This document shows, piece by piece, positions 29,604-40,000 of a stretch of DNA of 64,000 nucleotides. The notes under the pieces were generated by a model. That model was given only the letters and a program-made list of their open reading frames with translations, had not been told where the DNA came from and did not search any database. The position numbers and the translations under genes were made by a program. The stretch comes from Sporothrix humicola (Eukaryota; Ascomycota; Sordariomycetes; Ophiostomatales; Ophiostomataceae): NCBI GenBank assembly GCA_021396245.1, contig WNYE01000055.1, forward strand, positions 62,001 to 126,000, given 5' to 3'. Within the stretch, counting starts at the first letter, position 1, and the number at the start of each line of letters is the position of its first letter.

Positions 29604-30530
29604 ATGGGTGCAAAGAAGAAGACAACAAAGGTCAAGAGCCTCTCCGCAGGCCGGCCACCTACGGCCCAAAAACCAAAGTCCATCTCCCGCAAGACGACCA
29701 AGCGGCTCATCAACAGCCACCACCAGCTCGAGAAGCGCAGACTCCAGGCTGTGGCGCGCAACGACAAGGCTGCCGAGATTGCCATCGCAGCAGAAATCGA
29801 AGCACTTGGTGGCCTCGCTCGCTACCAGCAGGCAAGCTTGCAGGGCCAGCACCGCGAGAGGGGCGGTGACAGCTCGCGCGTTCTCATGCAGTGGCTCGGC
29901 GTGGAACAGGACGAGAAGGGAGTGCCAAAGACGACACCAGAATTTTTGTCGTCTGCTCCGCTCCGCATGCTCGAGGTCGGCGCACTTAGTATTGACAATG
30001 CGTGCTCATCGAGCGGCTGCTTTGAAATGCAGCGCATCGATCTCAACAGCCAAGGCCCGGGCATCCTGCAGCAAGACTTCCTGCGGCGCCCAAAGCCCAC
30101 CTCCGCCAAGGACCGCTTCGACATTATCAGCTTGTCACTGGTCCTAAATTATGTGCCGCAGCACAGCGACCGTGGCGAGATGCTGCTCCGGTGTCTCGAT
30201 TTCTTGCACGAGCCTAGCATGGTATCAACGTCAGACGAGAGCTCCGAACCGACGACCGACGCCAGCATTCAGAAATACTTTCCGAGCATCTTTCTGGTGC
30301 TCCCCGAGCCGTGTGTCGCAAACTCGCGGTATCTCACCGAGGAGAAGCTCACAGAAATGATGACTGTCCTAGGTTTCGACCTTCTCAAGTCCAAGACGTC
30401 GCAGAGGCTGGTGTATTATCTATGGGTTCGGCGGCGGCCAGCACCAACCAGGATCCCCCGCTTCACCAAGAAGGAACTGCGCTCTGGTCCGACAAGAAAC
30501 AACTTTTCCATCGTCTTCCAGGGCACATGA
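29604..30530 (+). CDS. bmt2: Bmt2, 25S rRNA adenine-N1 methyltransferase
   Basis: SAM-dependent nucleolar enzyme that makes m1A in helix 65 of large-subunit rRNA (A2142 in yeast). 308 aa, single exon. The basic N-terminus fits nucleolar targeting. Family blocks are clear: GGLARYQQASLQGQHRERGG, then SSRVLMQWL, the SAM-binding region RMLEVGALS followed by NACSSS, then IDLNSQGPGILQQDFLRRP and FDIISLSLVLNYVP, and a C-terminal YYLWVRRRP strand. The first ATG is at 29604; upstream in-frame codons are not ATG. Shared promoter with rpl25 suggests common ribosome-biogenesis control. Confidence 0.94.
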   Translation: MGAKKKTTKVKSLSAGRPPTAQKPKSISRKTTKRLINSHHQLEKRRLQAVARNDKAAEIAIAAEIEALGGLARYQQASLQGQHRERGGDSSRVLMQWLGVEQDEKGVPKTTPEFLSSAPLRMLEVGALSIDNACSSSGCFEMQRIDLNSQGPGILQQDFLRRPKPTSAKDRFDIISLSLVLNYVPQHSDRGEMLLRCLDFLHEPSMVSTSDESSEPTTDASIQKYFPSIFLVLPEPCVANSRYLTEEKLTEMMTVLGFDLLKSKTSQRLVYYLWVRRRPAPTRIPRFTKKELRSGPTRNNFSIVFQGT

Positions 30531-31773
30531 AGCACTTTCCGAGAGGCTCTTGTCGAAGAGTCTTTACAGTTATCCAATTCGTATCATACCAAAAATCACG
30601 ACAGGCTTAGACAAACGATGAACAGACAAGACGTCTTGCACGCAGTCTCGTGGCAACAACAACACCAACAGAGTCTATGCACTGGGCACAGTGCCAGAAC
30701 GACCTCAGTGATAGGAGGACGGTAAAGACATGTACGGCCACACTACTGTCTCTCAGGACAGCTCGCTACCGCTGACTGCAGCACCTCCGAATCATTAGCT
30801 TCAGGTGCCAGCCGCTCAGCTCCATGGTCATGCGACACCAAATTCAGTCGTTGCTCAAAACGGGCGGATACCTCGTCAAGAGAAGGGTATCCCGAGACGA
30901 GCTCTCCCATGGAGGAGATGGAGGGGTGCAGGTTGTCGACGGCGAGACTGGAAAGAAGTGCCGGGCTGTGTTCCGACGAAAAGGAAAGAGGGCACGCAGA
31001 CATGGACGAGAATCTCAACACTTTTCGACTAGCGCGCCTGCCACCCCAGCCGTTCACTTCCCTCAAACTGTCTCGTCGTCCTGCCGTTCCTTCCTCTCTT
31101 TTTTCCTCTCTCCTCTTTCTTCCTTCCTGCATGTCTGAGATATCCCCGGATCGTGGTTCGACAAGAGAGGTTTTGACGCTTTCCCCTCTTTTCTGCCAGC
31201 CACATCCCGTCTCAGAACAAAATGCGGAGATCCTTTTGGGCTGAGAGGGGTGCTGCTGGATATCTGTCAGATGACAGCTTTTTTGGTATTTATTTCTTTG
31301 CTTTTTCCATGGCGGGCTTGCATAATCGTGGGGAAATTCAAAATAGGGGCTATGAGTGCATGCATTAGCAGATCAGCCATGATAGGATCAAGGGAACTCG
31401 AGAGAAGACATCAATGGTGACGACTTGTCACTCTCGCATAGCAACCGTGATCCTTATGTAATAAAAATAAGAAACAATATCAAAATTTAGTCAGAAGATA
31501 TCAATATTGACAATTAGCACTAGCTAATTAAATGAAAACACTAAATGCCACGGTGGACTTCAACTGTGTCAATTAATCCATCACGAAATAATCGGTCTAC
31601 CGGTCTGGTGTAAGTTTTCTAGACACAAGATCAAGTGTGTCGCTGTGCATACAAACCTGGGTTCAAATGAACAGAGAAAAAAATATGAGCCAGTCCCATA
31701 CTCCAAAAACCCAGGATGCTATACAAGTTTTGCAAAAAAGGAAAAGCAAAAAAAGGCAAAAATGAAGTATTTA
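30531..31773. other. Intergenic, bmt2 3' end to tRNA-Asn
   Basis: 1.24 kb without a recognisable gene. Up to about 31250 the composition is mixed; beyond that it becomes AT-rich and merges with the AT island around the tRNA. Short frames near 30740-31240 have no known domain. Confidence 0.5.
31758..31762 (-). terminator. Pol III terminator (T5) of tRNA-Asn
   Basis: Five A on the + strand (T5 on the minus strand) begin 12 nt past the tRNA 3' end; a T7 run follows at 31748-31754 as a back-up. Confidence 0.7.
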
Positions 31774-31864
31774 CTCCCTTGGGTGGGCTCGAACCACCAA
31801 CCTTTAGATAGACCATCATAAGAGGATAACAGTCTAACGCGCTAGCCAATTGCGCCACAAGGGA
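31774..31864 (-). tRNA. tRNA-Asn(GUU) with 17-nt intron
   Basis: The minus strand folds into a full cloverleaf: acceptor TCCCTTG/CAAGGGA with discriminator G; D arm with GCGC stems (A box GGCGCAATTGGCTAGCGC); anticodon stem TTAGA/TCTAA; T arm GGTGG-TTCGAGC-CCACC (B box). The anticodon GTT is at 31830-31828 with A37 at 31827. An intron of 17 nt (about 31826-31810) sits in the usual place after position 37. The G discriminator agrees with asparagine. Confidence 0.95.
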
Positions 31865-34763
31865 TACAACTTATTATGGTGAGGGTCGTTGGAATTAAAT
31901 TTATAAAGGCTCCACCATCAGTCCAACGAAACTAACCGCCAATCTGCCACCAGCACATCTCAAAATTCATTTACAGTGACTCTTGTCATCAGTAATACAT
32001 CGTGAAAACGTATGCTCCAAGGGCTGTTATACTTGTTTTATAATAAAGTATATGCTCTTCCCTGTTTTCGTAAATTTAAATGTGATTTTATATTATGTCC
32101 AGATTTTATCAAGTTTATTTTTGAAATGTCGACATAATTTTGTGTGAATTAACATTGTTTTTGATAGAAATAATTTCAACACGCCATAAATTGCAACAAA
32201 TTCAAGATATAAAACCAAATATGAAGATAAAGCCCCAAAACAGATAGGAATAGCTTTAGACAAGGCTGACCTTAAAATCACCATGATGATTTTATTGCAT
32301 CTCCCCTCCCTTGCCATCTCAAGTACGGTGACTGATCTCACGATATGAATGTTGACTATGGCACGAGATCTTGCGTTCGGGGTTTCTTCTTTTGGTAAAG
32401 AATAGACGACGCGCCACGAAACACAGACATGGACCCTTGCTGACCATGTGTGGTGTCACAGAATAACAATGAAAGCCAAGCTACGGTTGTTGGCGGCTTT
32501 CGTCTCGTCTTCTGTCTCTGAACCCCGGCTTGATGCCCCTGTCGCATCGCGAGAAGCGAGGATTGCCGCCTTCACCAGACTGGGATGGAAGCAAACGTGC
32601 GAAAGGACATGAATTGATGCGATTATTTCTATTTTTTATTTTCATTAATTCTGATGCAAAGGGCCGCCGTGATGGAAAGCAGCATGATCGTGTGCATCAA
32701 ACCGACATTTGCTCGCGTGTTTTTGCCTTTCCCCCTCTCAGGTGAAGGATCAGATGACGGTCACTTTCTCCTTTTCTGGTTTGTTTATGAGGTGCATTTT
32801 CTTTCTGTTCCAGGTGACACCAATTGCCCCCAATACCCCAGCATCGAAAGGGAGCTCACGGACCCTCGCTCCTTTCGTGGGGGTCTTTGTCTGCATTTTT
32901 TTTCTTCTTGTCAGCTCGTGTGCTTGGTTTTCGGAGACACAGCCCGTCTGTCCCTGTGGCGAAGGCTGAAAGACAAACAGACGAACCGAAAATGTGACGC
33001 GGGACAGAAACTGAAAAGTCCTGAATGAAAAAAGGGAAAGAGCAGCTGGACACCTGGACGGAGTGCTCCGTAGTACGGTCGGATGCTACGACGGGATCTT
33101 TGGGGACGCGAGAGCAAACAGACGGGACAGGCCAGGGAGACAAAATAGGGCGGCAATGCATGAATGAAAATAAAAATAACAAAATAAAAAACTTGGCCAT
33201 GTGGCCAAAAAATCGAGGTGAATTGAAAGCAACGAAGGTGGCGTACCAACCGTGGAAATGCGCGAGACAGAAACCCTCCCAGCTCCTTTCTTCAATTAAC
33301 CAGACCGGACTTGACGATTTCAGTTTCATTCATTTGCCGTGACATGGATACGAATTATGGTACTGCCTCGCCAATCTGACCGAGGGGGGAGGATAGCGAG
33401 ACTGACGATGTTGTGTTTTGAGATCGACAAAGAGAAGACGATGGAAACACACAAAATCATGATTTTCTACTCATGATTTTCTACCCGTAATATCAAAAAA
33501 GACAAAAGGCTGAGGGCGGCCAAATTGAGGACCCTTGTGGCATATCGCAAACGGCCGTTACTTTGTACCCTTTCCTTGTTTTTTTTCAAGGGTCTTTTCT
33601 CCTTTATTTTTGATTTGTTTGTACGAGATACACGAGGAAAGCCGCTGATCAATGCATATTGAATAGCACGAGTCGGGCGAGCGTAGTACGATGCGGAGGA
33701 AGCTTGCACCCCTGTATTTTTGAGCTTCCCTGAGCTTCCCTCTCCTTTTTCGTAATAAAGTGTAACACAGTATATGCGGGATGGAGGCAAACGGTGCCCA
33801 TTTTCTGTGTTTTCGCCTTTTGGTCTCTTGTAGAACCAGAAAACGTCAGGGACTGGATGAAATCGAAACAACGAGAATCAGGATTGAATGACTTACACGG
33901 GAAAGAGGAGAGACAACACGATAAAGCTACACACGATAGACGTTGATACGTCCAACGTCAAACAAATCATATCACAATCACATCACATCTGCACACCTAC
34001 GGCCGTTGCTTGATTGGCTCGATTGGTTCAATTGATGCAAAAAGCTCACAAGACCACGCTCTCCCCTCATTTTTCTCACCAAGAAAGCCGCTGATCGCTG
34101 CGTAATGAGGGGGTTGTAAAGGATGACACCCGAGAGGATGCGACTTGTTTGCTGGAGTATTGAGTAACCTGCGAAAATAAATTGACAAGAAAATATGTCA
34201 TTGCACCTGTGTAAAGGGACTACGGTGTACATCGTGCGCTGTCGTATTGTTCTCGCTCGGAAACGAAGCGATTGAATATGGCTCGTTTGACCTTTGAATA
34301 AGGCAAGCCGGTGGCAAATTGGTGATCGCCAATGGAAGCGTTACAACGATGCCGTTGTTGTGTGACGAGCTACACCGAGGGTAGCCTTATGACGACAGAC
34401 CCTTGATTTTTCAATAAAGGAGGTGCACGGCAATTTATTTTGTTTGCGCCTTGACCTCATCGCCCTGTGAAGATTGATAGAGGTTGCTCTGGGGGAAATC
34501 CTCGGCTCACCACCGGAGCCTTGCCCGCCTCCGACTACAGCAGCATTTGCATATCGGGATATTTATTTTTGTGGACAGAACACGGCAACGGAAGCGGGGA
34601 GCTTGACTCTCTTGATAGTGCGTTATGTCATATTGTTTCATTTCATCCAGTTTTTTGGTGTTTCTATTGAATTATCACAAAGTGGTGAACCTTGTGTTCT
34701 ATCATGTTGAATGCCGTCTACGTAGTATCCGTAATTCCATCAATTGTATTTGGGACTCCCAGT
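31865..34763. other. 2.9-kb gene-free interval, AT-rich at its left end
   Basis: 31865-32340 continues the AT island around the tRNA (22-25% G+C by hand count in 32101-32220). From 32500 onward the composition is mixed, with many A/T homopolymers. A perfect 14-bp tandem duplication (TCATGATTTTCTAC) occupies 33457-33484. No coding region or RNA recognised up to the stop of utr4. Confidence 0.55.
33457..33484. repeat. Tandem 14-bp duplication
   Basis: TCATGATTTTCTAC occurs twice back to back (33457-33470 and 33471-33484) with no mismatch. It is in intergenic DNA. Confidence 0.85.
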
Positions 34764-37007
34764 TTACAGCTCCAAGCCCTCAAAGGTCGTAATCACCTTG
34801 TGCTCATCGGCGACAGACGCCGCCAGCGGCGCGTTCCCGGGCCGCTGCACAACATAGCTCTGCAGGCCGGCCTCCTTGGCCGCAGCCACCTCGAGCACGT
34901 TGTCGCTCAGGAACAGCCACCGGCTGGCCTCGGGGAACTCCTTGGCGTGTGCGGCGAGGATGGCCGAGTAGCTCGCGGCTGCTGTCTTGGGGCCGGCATT
35001 GACCGTGTCAAAGTAGTCACTGAGGAGGGGAGTCAAATCCTTGCCGTGTGTGCTGGCGTCCGTAGTCTCGCCAACGACGCCAGTGTGCTGGAACAGCAGC
35101 TTCTGAGCGGGCACAGAGCCCGACGAGTAGATCATGAGCTTGACGCCGGCGGCCTGCCAGGCGGTCAGGGCCGGCAGGACATCGGCAAAGAGCGGGGCCT
35201 TGAGGGCGCCGCTGGCGTAGCCCTCCTTCCACAGTAGGCCCTGGAGGCCCTTGAGGTACGACGCCTTGACGTCGCGGGCGACGAGGTCGTGGACGTGGGC
35301 AGTCAAAGCATCCGGCGACGCGCGGTACTCGGCCGGGAAGGCGTCGCGGTAGGGCGCAAAGGACGGGCTGTCCCACTTGGACGCGAGCGTCTCAGGGAGG
35401 GCGCTCAACGAGTAAGGGTACTGTTGATGGGGAGAAAGGGAAGATGCGGAGTCAGTCTATTTTCTTTCTACTTCATTCACACCTGTGGCATCAGGGACAA
35501 GGCAAGGGTCCTTGGAAGTGCATGAAAGCAAACAAAGCAAGACACGCAATACAAAACACAGAAACAAAAAAAACGATATAGCCAGGCATGACAGCAGCGA
35601 CACGACGCAAACGCAAACGTCAACACAAAGACTGCATACGAATCAAACATACAGAGAGCATGGACAAGCCAATGCAGGGCGGGCAGTGTGTCGTCACTTG
35701 AAACGAAACATCTGTTCATCTAAAATAGAGATCACTGGCCTCGTATCATGTATCTTGTAAACGCTTGACGGCTGGGTCTCGATGAAGCTCAGCCAACTGC
35801 TGCAGCCCTCGCCTCTCGCCTGCCTGCAACCCATTACTGTCCTTATTGACCTCGATATTGACCTCGAAATACCGAGCAATTAAGAGGCCACGATGCTTGG
35901 GAAGGGGGAATGCCTTATTCTGGGATAGATTGGGGCAAGACGGCACAACCGCCTGTTTGGCTGTTCGCTTGATTGCCTGTATTGTTTCTTTGGTTCTTGG
36001 TTTCTCCCTATGCTGTTCTTTGCCTCTTTGCCTGTTTCCATTTTTCTCGGCGGGCGAAACGCCCTTGAGAAACAAAAGCAGAATAGGCTTGACGCCTCAG
36101 ATAGTATGCAGGGTCAAGCGGCAGCAAATTGGGGTGTGGATTTTGAGGACTGGGAAATGGGATATGGGAATTGGAGAGTGGAAATCCAGTGGATCACAGG
36201 GCGTCTGCAGGGACGGGAGGAGGCCAAAAGGGTAGAATGGTAGAAGGGCAGAAGGGCAATACTTGTTCTTTCCCTGTGCTGCCGCCGATCATATAGATGA
36301 AGCAGCGTCAAGACCTACGACATGCAAAGCTGTGGATGCTTGGATGCTCAGGGTGCTGGATGAAGACAAGCGTAGGGGTGTGAGCGGGTATGGAGGAAGG
36401 GAAGGGAAAGGGAAGTGAAGACCGGAGAATATGGCCTGTGTAAGGAGGCAAAAGGTAAAAAGGCGAAAGCGGAGTGAGGTAATGAGAGACAAGCAGGAGA
36501 AACAACGGGAAGCACGGAGGAGGAGAGCTTTCTGAAAAAAGCAAGAAGCTGGGTCCAACGGTTTGATGCAAGGGAGAGACAACGAAAAAGGCAGAGATGC
36601 AGAGAGGCAGAGAGACAGCATGAAGGAGTATGCAGCGGCCGGTGTACATCAAAGCGAGACACGAAAACAGAGACAACATGACCAAAGAGGACCAAAGACA
36701 ACAAAAGACAGAAAATGCAAGGAGACAAGAAGCAACGGTAAAGAAAGTAAAGAAAAGATAGGGGAGGTGTGGCTTACGAGGACATCTTTGACGAATGAGA
36801 TGGGACAGACGGTGCCCTCTACGAACAGAGACAAGATACTACATTAGCCATCTGATCCAGGCTAATACGAAGAGGGGGAGACGAGAAGACAGAAGGAAGA
36901 ACATAGAAGAACAGTATGGAAAGAACAGCAAGTACGGATCGGGAATTGTTCTCACCAATGTCAAGCAGGACCACTTGGATGGCCTTCTTGGCGGCGGCAG
37001 CAGCCAT
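34764..37007 (-). CDS. utr4: Enolase-phosphatase E1 (methionine salvage)
   Basis: HAD-superfamily enzyme that enolises and dephosphorylates the 2,3-diketo-5-methylthiopentyl intermediate in methionine salvage. Exons 37007-36956, 36818-36778 and 35420-34764 give 249 aa. Exon 1 encodes MAAAAAKKAIQVVLLDI; the splice restores LLDIEGTVCPISFVKDVL, which holds the first catalytic aspartate and the EGT signature. Exon 3 continues YPYSLSALPETL, contiguous with family members. Further HAD motifs: IYSSGS (motif II), the lysine in GPKTAAASY, and WLFLSDNVLEV (motif III). All joins keep frame; intron 1 is 137 nt and intron 2 is 1357 nt, the longest in the window. No coding sequence appears to be missing between exons 2 and 3. 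Confidence 0.93.
35421..36777 (-). other. Intron 2 of utr4 (1357 nt)
   Basis: GTAAGC donor after KDVL; acceptor CATCAACAG before YPYSL, with ACTGACT upstream as a possible branch site. The sense strand is pyrimidine-rich, especially 36360-36780. No conserved protein or RNA family is recognised inside, but the size makes a nested transcript or an insertion worth testing. Confidence 0.8.
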
Positions 37008-40000
37008 GGTGATCTGTGAGACGGAGGACCGGGAGGGTCCGATTTGGCTGGAAGAGATAAAAGAGAGATCCCTGAGGACTGGGAAAGGAAATGAGATGGA
37101 GCCCCGAGGTTACGGCGTCGAGGGAGCTGAGTAGGCGGTCAAGACCCCGGATGAAAATTCTGACAGAGAAAAAAGACAAAAGAGAGTTTGCTCCGGAGGA
37201 AGGATGCCGAGAGTGTGGTAGAGGTGGCTGGAATCTTTTGAAAGACGTGGAGAGTGTGAGGGTCGATGGTTGCGATGTGTAAAGGCGGTGAGGTTGAAAA
37301 GAAAAATTTTCCGATGCGTTATCTCTTTTCAGCTGTTTTTCAATATTGACTTTGCGATATTCCCTTGCAGCTCAAGCGCGTTCCGCGTCTTGCATTTCTC
37401 TTTCTCTTTGGCTTTTGATTTTGTCTGCAGGCCTTATGTCGTCGTCAGATTGAGGTGTCGTTTTCCGGACTCGTTCTGGCGTTTCCTTTCGTCCCCCAGC
37501 GTTGGCGTCCGTTTTTGCCTTTTTTGACATATATTTTTGTCTTCTTTTTAAATGGTTTAATGCAGCCAGCACAACGTGCAGGACCGGACCGGGGTCAGAG
37601 TTGCTTTTGGGGCTTTGTGGACATGCGTGGCCCCCAGAAAATAAGGGAAGACTGCGTTGAAAGAGAGTCCACCCAGAACCACAAAAACCAAGAGACAGCT
37701 GCGTGCTGCAGGTGGCCCGGTGCGATAGGTCGGCAGAGTGGATCGAGGGGCCGAAGAAAACGAGACGAAAATGGCACAGGGGGGCACGGAAGATGACGAG
37801 AGAAGAGGATGGGACAAGGAACACTGAAAGGAGGACGGCGAACACCACGACAAAGACGGAATAGTGGCCCGGCGAGGATGCAGAAGGCGAAGGAAAAAAA
37901 GAGGGAAGAAGAGGCTTTGTTGCAACGCAAGATGTCGCAGCTGGACTGGACCTCGACACACAGTTCTCTGCAGACTCACTCCTCGCACTTGGGATATGCA
38001 GGCCGATCGAGAAAGTGGGTAGGGTCGTAGGGTGGCAGGAGATGGAGATGGATGGCAGGGTCAGACAGAGAGGCTCGACAAGATGGTGTCGTGACAAAGA
38101 GTTAGTGCAAATGCGACGATACTGAAATCAATGGAGAGATCAATTGACAAAGTTCGGCTTCACGAAAGACAGAATGAGGAAAGAGCCTTCGACTTTCAAC
38201 GGCGATTCTGCATGTCTCTCCTGCCTTTCTTTGCTTTTTGCGAGCATCAGGAAATCAGGAAGGAGCCCCGCTTGCTTGCGTGATGAGGCAGGTGTCCGTC
38301 GCTGCAAGGGTGGCTCTTTCTCAGTTTCCCACACAAAATGGCTGCGGACCGAGAAGAAGGTGGTCGAACAGAAAGGCGGTCAAGGACAAGCTACTGGCGG
38401 CTAAGCCCAAAAAAGACTAGTTTATAGCGGGCTCTTTCTACTTTTGAACCAACCTTGTTCCCAAGGTCGATCTCCAATTCAACCTGGCCTGGGGGTGGCA
38501 GGCACGACCGACGAGCAGCAAACAACCGCGCATCGCGACAGGACAGGCCTTTGCTTGGCTGCGTCTAAATAGCGTCGAACGGAGATTGTCTTAACGAGGA
38601 ATCAGTAGTCGACAAGGAGAAGAGAATCTTCAAGTCAAGACCTTGGAGCATCTCGGTTCTTCGCACAGTGCACACGATGGACGGCATGCATAACGACAGA
38701 CGATCGGGCATGCAGCTTGCGAGAAACAACATGATGGTGGTCGGCCATATCAGCTGTGATGCTCTCTTTGGCTCTTTGGCAAGACACAAACATTGGTTGT
38801 TGATTGTGTTTGGCAAAGAGGGGGCCGGAGCAGCAGGATGATCCTTTGACGCCTGGTGATGTCCGAAGTACGATGTGCGATATCTGGTTCGCCAAACGGC
38901 GGCAAAATACAGTGTTCAATGCGAGCAAAGGGACCCTTCCAATTCTATATATTGGCTTGGGCACGGCAACCGGTCTGGTTCGCGGGATGAACAGACAAGA
39001 AATTCTCCCTTGTTGCTGGGACGGGTGACGAAGGAGCGAACAGACACAAGACGGGCGGAGGATTGGAGACTGGAAACGAAAGACGGCCAGAACCAGACTA
39101 TTTTCTGAATTGAATGCCCGGCACTTGCGAATCGGAGATGCGAGTGGTCTCTCCACTGGTCGGCCGACTTACGATGTATGCGCACCAGCAAGGCGGACTG
39201 CGACGTCGCCGCAGAATCGTTCTCGTGGCCGACGGGAATGGGCAGTAGAAGAGAAACTAAAAGGATGGACATCTGCATGTCGCAGTCGTGCTCTTTGATG
39301 CAATGTCGACAGACCTTGGGCTGCTTTTTTCCCCCTTTCACTTTGCAATCGGCCGTGCACATCACACGGCCGCGAAGAAAACCGAATGGTTACTGGAACG
39401 ACCGAACAACCAAAGAATTAACTGCAAGCATTTACAGCTGCAGCAGAGACACAACCTCCGACAAGAGGTGTGGCTGGCTATCAACGAGATCGCCTTTTCG
39501 TGAAAAGGTGTGCCTCGTCGTGTGGTGGTTGTCTGCGGCCCTCTGCCGTGTTCAAGAAAAGTCGACATAAAAAAAGACATGAAGAGGACAAAAAAAGACA
39601 AAAAGGCCTGCCGTGTCCTGGTTGGCCTGTCTGTGCCAAGTGAGACACCCTCCCACACACATTTTGGCTGCATCGATGCACGACTGCTACAGACAAGCGT
39701 TTACACAGTACAAAAGTTGAACAGCGCAAAAAGGACGTTGTAAACTGAGTAGAAGGGACATGTACTTAGTAGAAAATCTGTGCAAGAGCTCATGAAAAAG
39801 CAGGTCGCGCACGCGGCGAGCAAAAAGAAACGCCCGACCCGAGTGGGTTAGCAAAAAGGACGGAGAAAACGGGCGACGGGCCAGCAACGGCCGACGAGAT
39901 TTCTTTTTCTTCATTCTTTATGCATTGGGCAGTCTCTGGAGACGTACTTTTTTCATTGTCAAGTATGTACTCCACGGAGCACGCCGTGCCCAGAAAGTAG

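Noticed and set aside
31640..31690. Possible second tRNA next to tRNA-Asn (GGTTCAAAT stretch)
   Set aside because: Only a T-loop-like word is present; no pairing T stem, D arm or acceptor stem could be formed.
31400..32350. RIP-mutated transposon
   Set aside because: AT content is high, but CpA dinucleotides remain common in the part I counted, and no transposase, reverse transcriptase or terminal repeat remnant is visible.
37372..38097. 241-codon open frame on the minus strand
   Set aside because: The frame does not begin with ATG (the first codon is TTG) and an ATG appears only near its last quarter as listed by DNA order of translation; it is open mainly because the minus strand is C/T-rich there.
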